64,000 nt of DNA from Oerskovia merdavium (GTDB taxonomy: Bacteria > Actinomycetota > Actinomycetes > Actinomycetales > Cellulomonadaceae). The translations under genes and the position numbers were made by a program. The stretch is from positions 1-64,000 of the forward strand of contig NZ_JACSQF010000017.1 in the NCBI RefSeq assembly GCF_014836755.1, written 5' to 3'. This document shows positions 19,478 to 29,079 of this stretch, piece after piece. The notes under the pieces were generated by a model that saw only the letters and a program-made list of their open reading frames with translations, was not told the origin of the DNA and did no database searches. The first letter of the stretch is position 1; every line of letters begins with the position of its first letter.

Positions 19478-20512
19478 ATGCGCATCGGCATCCACACCGG
19501 CTACTGGTCCGCCGGACCCCCGCCCGGCATCCAGGAGGCGATCGTCGCCGCGGACCGCCTCGGCGTCGACTCGGTCTGGACGGCCGAGGCCTACGGCTCG
19601 GACGCCTTCACCCCGCTCGCCTGGTGGGGCTCGCACACCTCACGCATCCGGCTCGGGACCGCGGTCGCGCAGATGTCCGCACGCACCCCCACCGCGACCG
19701 CCATGGCCGCCCTGACGCTCGATCACCTCTCGGGCGGGCGCGCGATCCTCGGGCTGGGAGTCTCCGGCCCACAGGTCGTCGAGGGCTGGTACGGCCAGCC
19801 CTATCCCCGCCCGCTGGCGCGTACGCGCGAGTACATCGAGATCGTGCGCGAGGTGATCGCACGCCAGGGCCCCGTCACGTACGACGGCCAGTTCTACCAG
19901 CTCCCCCTCACGGGCGAGGGCACCACGGGGCTCGGCAAGGCGCTGCGCTCGACCGTGCACCCGCTGCGCCCCGAGATCCCGATCCACCTCGCGGCCGAGG
20001 GCCCCAAGAACATCTCGCTCGCAGCCGAGGTCGCGGACGGCTGGCTGCCCCTGTTCTACAGCCCGCGCATGGACCCCCTGTTCCGCGGGCTGCTCGACGA
20101 GGGCTTCGCCAAGCGCTCGGACGGGCGCTCCCCCGCCGCCGGTTTCGAGGTCTCGGCGACCGTCCCGGTCGTGGTGGCCGACGACGTCGAGGAGGCCGCC
20201 GACAAGGTACGCCCCTTCATCGCGCTCTACGTGGGCGGCATGGGCGCCAAGGGCGCGAACTTCCACCGGGACGCGCTCGACCGGCTCGGCTACTCGGACG
20301 CGTGCGACGAGATCCAGGCGCACTACCTCGCGGGCCGCAAGGCCGAGGCCGTCGCGGCCGTCCCGACGGCCCTCGTCGAGGACGTCGCGCTCGTGGGACC
20401 CGAGGCCAAGATCGCCCACGACCTCGAGGCGTGGCGCCGTACCGCTGTCACGACGCTCCTGGTCCAGGGGGACCCGACGGCGGTGCGTACCGTCGCGGGG
20501 CTGCTCGCTTGA
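19478..20512 (+). CDS. LLM class F420-dependent oxidoreductase
   Basis: A 344-residue luciferase-like (LLM) TIM-barrel oxidoreductase of the F420-dependent type. Family features are the start MRIGIHTGYW, the segment RIRLGTAVAQMSARTP, LDHLSGGRAILGLGVSGPQVVEGWYG, and PIHLAAEGPKN. Substrate is not readable. The ATG follows GAGGAGAACGCC. It is monocistronic: a terminator precedes it and a compound palindrome follows before the converging alkyltransferase-like gene. Confidence 0.9.
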   Translation: MRIGIHTGYWSAGPPPGIQEAIVAADRLGVDSVWTAEAYGSDAFTPLAWWGSHTSRIRLGTAVAQMSARTPTATAMAALTLDHLSGGRAILGLGVSGPQVVEGWYGQPYPRPLARTREYIEIVREVIARQGPVTYDGQFYQLPLTGEGTTGLGKALRSTVHPLRPEIPIHLAAEGPKNISLAAEVADGWLPLFYSPRMDPLFRGLLDEGFAKRSDGRSPAAGFEVSATVPVVVADDVEEAADKVRPFIALYVGGMGAKGANFHRDALDRLGYSDACDEIQAHYLAGRKAEAVAAVPTALVEDVALVGPEAKIAHDLEAWRRTAVTTLLVQGDPTAVRTVAGLLA

Positions 20513-20522
20513 CCCTCATGCA

Positions 20523-20586
20523 CCGCTGAGTGCGGAGCTCTGGTGGGACACGCCCGGCGTGTCGCACAAGGGCCCCCACTCAGCGG
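20523..20586. repeat. Compound palindrome in a convergent junction, terminator-like (repeat type B)
   Basis: Outer arms CCGCTGAGTG (20523-20532) and CACTCAGCGG (20577-20586) enclose a short hairpin GACACGC-CCG-GCGTGTC (20547-20563). It lies between the LLM gene and the converging alkyltransferase-like gene and overlaps the latter's 3' end. It resembles the element at 59655-59709 in its TGAGTGCG edge and GCGTGTCGCA core. Confidence 0.6.
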
Positions 20587-20951
20587 GAAGCAGGGGGCTG
20601 TTCCGGGAACCAGACCGCCCTGCGCAGGTCGACGCGCTCGCCGCCCGGCCGCAGAGGACATCCCTCGGCCCGCAGGTTCGTGAGCGCGGTCGTCAGGTGA
20701 TGGGCCGGCGGGGATCCCGCGGCGTTGACCACGCGCCACCACGGCAGCTCCGCGTCACCGGGCCCGTCGCCGTCGGAGCGCGCGAGCACCTGGCCCACCT
20801 GGCGCGGTCCGCCCCGGCCGAGCGACTCCGCGACGATCTCCGCGACGAGCCCGTAGGTCATGGCCCGCCCGGCCGGGATCGCCGCGACGAGCGCGAGCAC
20901 CGCGTCCGCGTACTCCTGGCGGGCGTCGGCGAGGTCGGTCTCGTGGTCCAC
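20580..20951 (-). CDS. Alkyltransferase-like (MGMT-related) DNA-binding protein lacking the active Cys
   Basis: A 123-residue (GTG start) or 138-residue (ATG at 20996) protein of the O6-methylguanine methyltransferase family: IPAGRAMTYGLVAEIV, then GGPRQVGQVLA, then PWWRVVNAAG. In true methyltransferases the last motif is PCHRV; here Trp takes the place of the reactive Cys, as in alkyltransferase-like (ATL) proteins that flag O6-alkylguanine for nucleotide excision repair. The GTG at 20951 is preferred because homology starts just after it, though no strong ribosome-binding site is present at either start. Confidence 0.85.
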   Translation of the reverse strand: MDHETDLADARQEYADAVLALVAAIPAGRAMTYGLVAEIVAESLGRGGPRQVGQVLARSDGDGPGDAELPWWRVVNAAGSPPAHHLTTALTNLRAEGCPLRPGGERVDLRRAVWFPEQPPASR

Positions 20952-21026
20952 CGGGCGAGCGTACCCGCGAGGCTCAGATCTGGCGGCCGTGCGCATGACG
21001 CGGACCGGCCACCGCCCGTCGAGAAC

Positions 21027-21070
21027 TGAGCTGTGGCCCCTGATCCGGCGGGATCAGGGGCCACAGCTCA
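21027..21070. terminator. Terminator of the DyP peroxidase gene
   Basis: A perfect 20-bp stem, TGAGCTGTGGCCCCTGATCC and complement, with loop GGCG, 27 bp beyond the DyP stop on the minus strand. Confidence 0.85.
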
Positions 21071-21096
21071 CTTCTCGGCGGCGATCGGTCCGTCCC

Positions 21097-22116
21097 TCAC
21101 GACCCGACCGCCACCGCCCCGCTCTCGGGCTGCTGCTCGACCTCGCCGTCCGCGAGGCTCTCGAGCAGGTCGAGCGACGGCACGAAGAACAACGACCCCG
21201 TCAGGGCCGTGGACACCTCGAGGATCCGGTCGGTGTTTCCCTCGGGCTCGCCGATGAACATGCGGTGCAGCATGAGCTCGGTCACCCCGGGGTCCTTCGC
21301 GTACGCGATGTAGTACGTCCCGAACTCGCCCGCGCCCGCGTCGCCGAACGGCATGTTGTCGCGCAGGATCGCGAGCTCCTCGCCGTTCTCGTCCTCGATC
21401 ACGTTGAGCGCGACGTGCGAGTTGCTGGGCTTGACGTCGTCGTCGAGCTCGATGTCGTCGAGCTTGGTCCGCCCGATCACCTTCTCCTGCTCCTCGGTGC
21501 TCAGCCCGTTCCACGCGTCGAGGTCGTGCACGTACTTCTGCACCACGACGTAGCTCCCGCCCACGAAGTCCGGCTCGTCCACGACCAGCGCGGCCTCGGG
21601 GGCCGCCCGGCCCGTCGGGTTCTCCGTCCCGTCGACGAAGCCCAGGAGGTCGCGCGAGTCGAAGTACCGGAAGCCCGTGGTCGAGTCCTCGACGACCACC
21701 GCGTCTCCCAGCGCACGCATGATCTGGCGGGCCAGCTCGAACGTCAGGTCCGCCCGGTCGGCGCGAAGGTGGAAGAGCACGTCGCCCGGGGTCGACGGGG
21801 CCGTGTGGCGTGCGCCGGCCAGCGCCCTGAGCGGGTGCAGGTGCGCGGGACGCGGCGCACCTGCAGGGCGCACGCGGTCCCAGAAGCTCGACCCGAGGCC
21901 CACGACGCACGACAGCTCGGCCCGCCCCTGCCGGAACCCGACCGAGCGCACCAGACCGTTGACGTCGGAGGCGACACCGAGCAGCGTCGCGTCCGCCTCA
22001 GGGCTCCCCGTGGAGCTCACCACGAGGAACTCCGCCGACGTCGTGAGCTGGTACAGCACGGGCTGCGGCTCGGGGTCCGGTGCAGGGACAGGAGCAGGGA
22101 GCTGGGGGTTGGTCAC
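21097..22116 (-). CDS. DyP-type heme peroxidase
   Basis: A 339-residue dye-decolorizing peroxidase. The GXXDG motif is GFVDGTENP (distal Asp), the proximal His is in SNSHVALN, and the distal Arg is in ILRDNMPFG. Members use hydrogen peroxide to oxidise dyes, lignin-like phenols or porphyrins. No Tat or Sec signal is seen, so it is probably cytoplasmic (class B/P-like); no encapsulin gene is next to it. The GTG at 22116 follows GGAGGTG with a six-base gap, so the much longer frame upstream is rejected. Confidence 0.93.
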   Translation of the reverse strand: MTNPQLPAPVPAPDPEPQPVLYQLTTSAEFLVVSSTGSPEADATLLGVASDVNGLVRSVGFRQGRAELSCVVGLGSSFWDRVRPAGAPRPAHLHPLRALAGARHTAPSTPGDVLFHLRADRADLTFELARQIMRALGDAVVVEDSTTGFRYFDSRDLLGFVDGTENPTGRAAPEAALVVDEPDFVGGSYVVVQKYVHDLDAWNGLSTEEQEKVIGRTKLDDIELDDDVKPSNSHVALNVIEDENGEELAILRDNMPFGDAGAGEFGTYYIAYAKDPGVTELMLHRMFIGEPEGNTDRILEVSTALTGSLFFVPSLDLLESLADGEVEQQPESGAVAVGS

Positions 22117-22289
22117 GGGAGGCACCTCCGCGTCGCGCCCGGCGCACGGGAGGCGCGGGTCTCCCCCGAGTCTGTCGGGCGTCAGGCGGTTCGGCGCGCG
22201 CAACGGCTCCCGTGCGAGCCGCCGCTGCGGTGAGGGGGGCCGCGAGCCGTCGCAGGGCGTCCCGAGGGGCGGGACGAGGTCCGCACAGC

Positions 22290-22330
22290 CCGACGGCGCC
22301 CGCCCACCGGAAGGTGAGGGGCGCCGTCGG
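22290..22330 (-). terminator. Candidate terminator of asd
   Basis: Stem CCGACGGCGCCC and complement (12 bp) with a 17-base loop, followed at 22343-22362 by a second, smaller hairpin CTGGTCCG-TCTC-CGGACCAG. Both lie in the 292-bp gene-free gap between asd (stop at 22409) and the DyP gene start; on the minus strand the smaller hairpin is met first. I see no gene in this gap. Confidence 0.6.
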
Positions 22331-22408
22331 CCACCGCGATGCCTGGTCCGTCTCCGGACCAGCGGGACGGGCGGGAGCCACAGCCCCCGCCCTTCCCGGC
22401 AGCACGAG

Positions 22409-24822
<2,414 letters not shown>

Positions 24823-24990
24823 TAGCCTGCTCCGTTACGTCGCCGGCCTCCGTCTCTCTCAACGGCCCGCCGGGTGTTTTACGAGTCGGTCGATGATAGC
24901 CCGGGGCCCGTGAGCGGCGGGAGGGGGCTCAGGATGCGGGCGGTCCGGGTCGGTGCCGGTCGCTGACCTGCGGGGATGCTGGCTACCGGG

Positions 24991-25051
24991 TGCCGAGCAC
25001 GAGGTTGCAGTCGTTCTGACCCTGAGAACGACCGCAACCTCGTGCTCGGCA
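24991..25051. repeat. Near-perfect 27-bp inverted repeat (repeat type A, copy 1)
   Basis: Arms of 27 bp beginning TGCCGAGCACGAGGTTGC with one mismatch and a seven-base loop. It lies 39 bp beyond the stop of the HAD hydrolase gene on the minus strand, in the 268-bp gap before lysC. It may act as a terminator, but a closely related copy at 25811-25871 suggests a dispersed palindromic element. Confidence 0.75.
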
Positions 25052-25090
25052 GCCGCCGGCAACCACCCGGCCCGACCCGGCGGCTGGGCC

Positions 25091-25786
25091 TCACCACCCG
25101 AGGTACCCCGGCAGCTCGGCGAGAGACACGATGCGCTCGGGCTCGTCGAACGGCCCGCGGCCGTCCCGGTCCAGGTGGACGGCCTGCAGCCCGGCCGCAC
25201 GGGCGGCCACGACATCGAGGTCGTACCGGTCCCCGACGTGCAGGGCCTCCTCCGGCACGACCCCCAGCGCGGCGCAGACCTGCACATAGCTCGCACGTGC
25301 GGGCTTGGCCACTCCCAGCCCCTCGGCCGTGAACACTGACCCGACCCGCCCGTCCAGACCCACGGCGCGAAGCTTGGCGTGCTGCTGGTCCTCGGTCCCG
25401 TTGGTCAGGACGGCCAGCGGGACATTCCGGGCCCGCAACGCTGCGAGCATAGGTTCGACGTCGGGGAACGCGGTCCACGACGCCTCGTAGTGCGCGACAT
25501 AGCCGGCGAAGACCTGATCGAGGCCATCATCGGATCCCCCCTCGAGGCCCGCGAGCGGCAGCACGTCACGGAGCCGACGGCGCCGTTGCTCGGCGAAGTC
25601 GATCTCCCCCGCGCGCCAGGCGGAGAAGTGCTCCTCCTCTGCGGCGAACCACGCGTCGACCAGCCCGGCGGTGACCTCGACCCCGAGGCCTGGCAGCCAG
25701 GCCGCGAGCGCAGCCCGTGCGGCCCCTTCGTGGTCGAGGAGCGTCCCGTCGAGATCGAGGACGACGGCCTGCGTGCGAAGGTGCAT
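25091..25786 (-). CDS. HAD superfamily hydrolase
   Basis: A 231-residue haloacid dehalogenase-like phosphatase. Motif I is VLDLDGTLLD (nucleophile Asp), motif II is AVLTNGT, motif III Lys is in GVAKPARASY, and motif IV is HVGDRYDLDV. A helical cap (residues about 18-90) follows motif I, so it is of subfamily I. YjjG/pyrimidine-nucleotidase-like substrates are possible but not readable. It is a single gene, flanked on both sides by related palindromes. Confidence 0.9.
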   Translation of the reverse strand: MHLRTQAVVLDLDGTLLDHEGAARAALAAWLPGLGVEVTAGLVDAWFAAEEEHFSAWRAGEIDFAEQRRRRLRDVLPLAGLEGGSDDGLDQVFAGYVAHYEASWTAFPDVEPMLAALRARNVPLAVLTNGTEDQQHAKLRAVGLDGRVGSVFTAEGLGVAKPARASYVQVCAALGVVPEEALHVGDRYDLDVVAARAAGLQAVHLDRDGRGPFDEPERIVSLAELPGYLGW

Positions 25787-25810
25787 GGTGGCGACCCTAG
25801 GTGACCGGGG

Positions 25811-25871
25811 TGCCGGGCACGAGGTTGTGGTCGTCCTGAGCCCGAGAACGACCGCAACCTCGTTCTCGGCG
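25811..25871. repeat. Imperfect 27-bp inverted repeat (repeat type A, copy 2)
   Basis: Arms TGCCGGGCACGAGGTTGTGG... (25811-25837) and AGAACGACCGCAACCTCG... (25845-25871), with about five mismatches and a seven-base loop. The right arm is almost identical to that of the copy at 24991-25051. It lies between the HAD gene start and the 3' end of the next minus-strand gene. Confidence 0.7.
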
Positions 25872-25926
25872 ATCAGCTCCGTTGGTCAGACAGGCAGCCA
25901 AGCCGGTGGTCAGGCCGGCGGCCCGG

Positions 25927-26430
25927 TCAGGTGCGCGCTTTGACCAGCACGAGGTAGGCGTACAGCCCGAGCGCCGCGCACGCCAGAAACAGCAGGAGGA
26001 GTCCCCGCCTCCGCGGCCAGGCGACGAGGATCCCGAGCGCGGCAGGCACGGTGACCATCGCCACGAGCCACGCGAACGCCTCGGTGGCAGGCGTGGGATC
26101 GCCGAAACAGGCCAGATCCGCTTCGACGAACATCCCCGTCTCGCAGTAGTAGCCGTATCCGTCCATCCCCACGTCGTAGGTGATCATGGCGGGGATCGCC
26201 ACCAGGACGTACCCCACGAACGCGACGAGCACCCCGGCGATCAGCCGCCCCAGCGCCAGACCCCGGCGCTGAGGCCGGGGTCGGGGTCGCCCGAACGGGC
26301 CGGTCACGCCGGAGGGGTCGACACGGACCGGGTCGGGTTCCCCCTCCCCCGCCCGCGCACGAGGTGGGTCGTCGTGCGTGCCAGGCAGATCGAGATCAGG
26401 CGAGTAGCCACCCGTCTCCGATCGGACCAT
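25927..26430 (-). CDS. Small membrane protein of unknown function
   Basis: About 167 residues. A Pro/Arg-rich N-terminal half (to about residue 60) is followed by membrane helices: ALGRLIAGVLVAFVGYVLVAIP, then an extracytoplasmic loop with two Cys (YYCETG and LACFGD), then AFAWLVAMVTVPAALGILVAW and LLLLFLACAALGLYAYLVL. The paired Cys in the external loop may form a disulfide. The ATG at 26430 lacks a clear ribosome-binding site, so the start is uncertain. I do not recognise a family. Confidence 0.6.
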   Translation of the reverse strand: MVRSETGGYSPDLDLPGTHDDPPRARAGEGEPDPVRVDPSGVTGPFGRPRPRPQRRGLALGRLIAGVLVAFVGYVLVAIPAMITYDVGMDGYGYYCETGMFVEADLACFGDPTPATEAFAWLVAMVTVPAALGILVAWPRRRGLLLLFLACAALGLYAYLVLVKART

Positions 26431-26498
26431 ACGCCGCGGCCCTGGCCGCGGGGCTCCGTCCGCATCCCCCTCTGGACCGGACCCCGCCCCTCGCACCG

Positions 26499-27383
26499 TC
26501 ACTCCCCGAGGCTCGTGACGACGTCGTACCCGAGCTTGCAGATGAGTGCCCCCACGACGACCACGAAGACGACCCGCACGAACCCGCTGCCCTTGGCCAC
26601 TGCCATGCGCGCCCCGATGTACGCGCCCAGCAGGTTCGCGGCCCCGATCGCGAGCCCCAGCCCCCACAGCACCGCCCCGTACGGGACGAAGAAGATGAGT
26701 GCGCCCGCGTTGGTCGCGAAGTTGGCGATCTTCGCGAGCGCCGAGGCGGGCAGGAACGCGTACCCGAGGATGCTCACGAGCGAGATGACGAAGAACGTCC
26801 CCGTCCCGGGGCCGAGCAGCCCGTCGTAGAACCCGATCACGAGCCCGATCCCGGCCGCGGCCCACCGGTGCCCGTTGCCTTCCCAGCGCAGGTTCGTCGT
26901 GTGCCCGAGCCGGGGCTTGGCGATCGTGTAGACGGCCACCGCGATCAGGACCACGAGGATGATCGGCTTGAACAGCTCGGCGGGGATCTTCGACGCGAGC
27001 GCTGCGCCGCCGATCGCGCCGAACAGGGCCGCGATCGCCATGGGCCCCGCGGTCCGCAGGTCGGGGCCCACCCGCCGGTAGTAGGTCGTGGCGCTCACCG
27101 AGGTGCCCATGATGCTCGCGAGCTTGTTGGTCGCGAGGGCCTGGACCGGGCTGATGCCCGGCACGAGCAGCAGCGCGGGGAGCTGGACGAGCCCTCCCCC
27201 ACCGACCACGGCGTCGATCCATCCGGCGGTCAGGCCGGCGAGGACCAGGAGGGAGATCGTCAGGAGGTCGAGCTCGAGACCGCCCGACCCGGGCAGCACG
27301 ATCCCGTCGCCCGCGGCGAGCGGCGCGTGCGCCACGAGAGGAAGCGTCGCGGCGAGGTCCCAGGTCACACGGCAGTCTTGCAC
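26499..27383 (-). CDS. TauE/SafE family sulfite exporter-like permease
   Basis: A 289-294-residue membrane protein with about eight helices and the TauE/SafE half-repeats: LAGLTAGWIDAVVGGGGLVQLPALL in the first half and GFYDGLLGPGTGTF in the second. Members move sulfite, sulfoacetate or related organosulfur anions. GTG starts at 27383 and 27368 are both possible and neither has a good ribosome-binding site. It is upstream of the unknown membrane gene on the same strand, and a role in sulfur export is only a family-level guess. Confidence 0.85.
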   Translation of the reverse strand: MQDCRVTWDLAATLPLVAHAPLAAGDGIVLPGSGGLELDLLTISLLVLAGLTAGWIDAVVGGGGLVQLPALLLVPGISPVQALATNKLASIMGTSVSATTYYRRVGPDLRTAGPMAIAALFGAIGGAALASKIPAELFKPIILVVLIAVAVYTIAKPRLGHTTNLRWEGNGHRWAAAGIGLVIGFYDGLLGPGTGTFFVISLVSILGYAFLPASALAKIANFATNAGALIFFVPYGAVLWGLGLAIGAANLLGAYIGARMAVAKGSGFVRVVFVVVVGALICKLGYDVVTSLGE

Positions 27384-27430
27384 GACGGCGGAGAGGTCAC
27401 CCGGGTGCTGGCGCCCCGGTGCTCACCCGG

Positions 27431-28006
27431 TCAGGACTGCAGCGCGTCGTACTCCGCCTCGGCCGCGACGTCGTCCTCGACGTCGAGGCGCAGGTGCGCG
27501 AGCACCATCTGCAGGACGCGCAGCGCGCTCGCCGCGCGCTCTCCCCACAGGGACAGGTAGGAGAACTGCCACCACCACAGCGCCTCGAGCTCCTGGCCCG
27601 AGTCGTAGTGCTGGAGCCCCTTGGCGAGCGCCTCGGCGATGCACGCGATGTCCCCGGACACGAACGCCTGCCCGACGACGGCGCCCAGCACGGGGTCGAC
27701 GATCTCCGGGTACTCGTCCAGACCGTCGAGGAGCTGCGCGAGCGCCTCGCGCAGCGGGTCGAGGTCGGTCTCGGGGCCGGCATCGGGCTCGAAGCGCTCG
27801 TCCGGGACGACGTCCATCATGGCGCCGAGGCGCGCCCCGGCCGCGAGCATGTCCGACGTGGCGAGCAGCAGGAGCGGGATCGCGGCCTCGGGGGCTGCGC
27901 CCGACGCGACCTCCGCCGTGGTGGTCAGGAAGGTGCGGGCCTCGGCGGACACGGACGCGGCGACCGACCGGAGGTCGGACCCCAGTGCCTCGCTGATCTC
28001 AACCAC
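27431..28006 (-). CDS. DUF5063 family protein, coupled to recR
   Basis: A 191-residue acidic, mostly helical protein with no signal or membrane segment. I place it in DUF5063, which is commonly found right after recR in actinobacteria. The start is the GTG at 28006, six bases after GGAGAG, so it overlaps the recR end by eight bases and is translationally coupled to it. A C-terminal [20 protein letters not shown] segment is the most distinctive part. Function unknown; the constant position suggests a link to recombination repair. Confidence 0.8.
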   Translation of the reverse strand: MVEISEALGSDLRSVAASVSAEARTFLTTTAEVASGAAPEAAIPLLLLATSDMLAAGARLGAMMDVVPDERFEPDAGPETDLDPLREALAQLLDGLDEYPEIVDPVLGAVVGQAFVSGDIACIAEALAKGLQHYDSGQELEALWWWQFSYLSLWGERAASALRVLQMVLAHLRLDVEDDVAAEAEYDALQS

Positions 28007-28598
28007 TGACGACTCTCCGTCCCTCGAAGGCCCGCCCCAGCGTGACCTCGTCCGCGTACTCCAAGTCTCCACCCACGGGCAGCCCGGACGCGAGGCGGGT
28101 GACCCGCAGGCCCATCGGGGACAGCATGCGCGTGAGGTAGGTGGCCGTGGCCTCGCCCTCGACGTTGGGGTCGGTCGCGAGGATGACCTCCTGCACCTCG
28201 CCGTCGGCCAGTCGCGTGAGCAGCTCACGGATGCGCAGGTCGTCGGGACCCACGTTGTCCATGGGGTTGATGGCCCCGCCGAGCACGTGGTACTTGCCCC
28301 GGAACTCACGCGTGCGCTCGATCGCGACGACGTCCTTGGGCTCCTCGACGACGCAGATCACTGCGGCCGAGCGCCGGGGGTCGAGGCAGATGCGGCACCG
28401 CTCGCCCTCAGCCACGTTGCCGCAGACCTCGCAGAAGCGCACGCGCAGCTTGACCTCGGTCAGCGCGTCGGTGAGCCGACGCACGTCCGCGGCGTCGGCT
28501 GCGAGGAGGTGGAACGCGATGCGTTGGGCACTCTTGGGGCCGACCCCGGGGAGTCGGCCGAGCTCGTCGATCAGGTCCTGGACCGCGCCTTCATACAC
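27999..28598 (-). CDS. recR: Recombination protein RecR
   Basis: A 199-residue RecFOR-pathway protein that helps load RecA at gaps. The N-terminal helix-hairpin-helix [20 protein letters not shown] precedes a four-Cys zinc motif (CEVCGN...CRICLD) and a Toprim domain with CVVEEPKD and [15 protein letters not shown]. Start is the GTG at 28598. It precedes the DUF5063 gene with overlap and lies just downstream of a VOC gene and dnaX, the standard dnaX-recR neighbourhood. Confidence 0.96.
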   Translation of the reverse strand: MYEGAVQDLIDELGRLPGVGPKSAQRIAFHLLAADAADVRRLTDALTEVKLRVRFCEVCGNVAEGERCRICLDPRRSAAVICVVEEPKDVVAIERTREFRGKYHVLGGAINPMDNVGPDDLRIRELLTRLADGEVQEVILATDPNVEGEATATYLTRMLSPMGLRVTRLASGLPVGGDLEYADEVTLGRAFEGRRVVSG

Positions 28599-28676
28599 GT
28601 CCCCAGCCTACGTGGCGCCGCCCACGCTCGGAGCCGCCCCGGAGGCGGCGCGCGGCTGTCGCCCGTGCGGGTCCGC

Positions 28677-29078
28677 TCAGGTCTCGTCCGCGACGATCTC
28701 GACCTCGAAGCCGTCCTCGTTCTCGAGGTAGGCCGCGTAGTGGTCGGGCCCGCCCGCGTACGGGTGGGCGTCGGCGAACATGAGGCTCCACCCGTGCTCG
28801 GCAGCGCGGGTCACGAGGTCGTCGACCTCGCTGCGCCGGCCGCCCGTGAACGCCAGGTGGTTGACCCCGGGGCGCATGCGGTCGTGCCCCTTGCCACGGA
28901 CCGCGGGGCTCGCCTCGAGCACGATGTACGTCGCGCCGCGCAGCCAGCTCTGCCCCGTGGCCCACGTCTGGAAGCGCGTGTAGCCGAGCTCGTCGAGCAG
29001 CCACGCCCACGAGCTCTCCGCGGTGTCGAGGTCCTCGACCCAGAGCTCGACGTGGTGGAGCTCACCGCGGGGACTCAC
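28677..29078 (-). CDS. VOC family (glyoxalase-like) protein
   Basis: A 133-residue vicinal-oxygen-chelate fold protein: LHHVELWVEDLDTAESSWAW opens the first beta-alpha-beta-beta-beta unit, VNHLAFTGG the second, and GFEVEIVADE closes it. The likely metal ligands are the His in HHVEL, the His in VNHLAF and the Glu in VEIV. The reaction is not readable. The GTG start is one base past the dnaX stop, so it is translationally coupled to dnaX, although no functional link is evident. Confidence 0.85.
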   Translation of the reverse strand: MSPRGELHHVELWVEDLDTAESSWAWLLDELGYTRFQTWATGQSWLRGATYIVLEASPAVRGKGHDRMRPGVNHLAFTGGRRSEVDDLVTRAAEHGWSLMFADAHPYAGGPDHYAAYLENEDGFEVEIVADET

Positions 29079-29079
29079 G

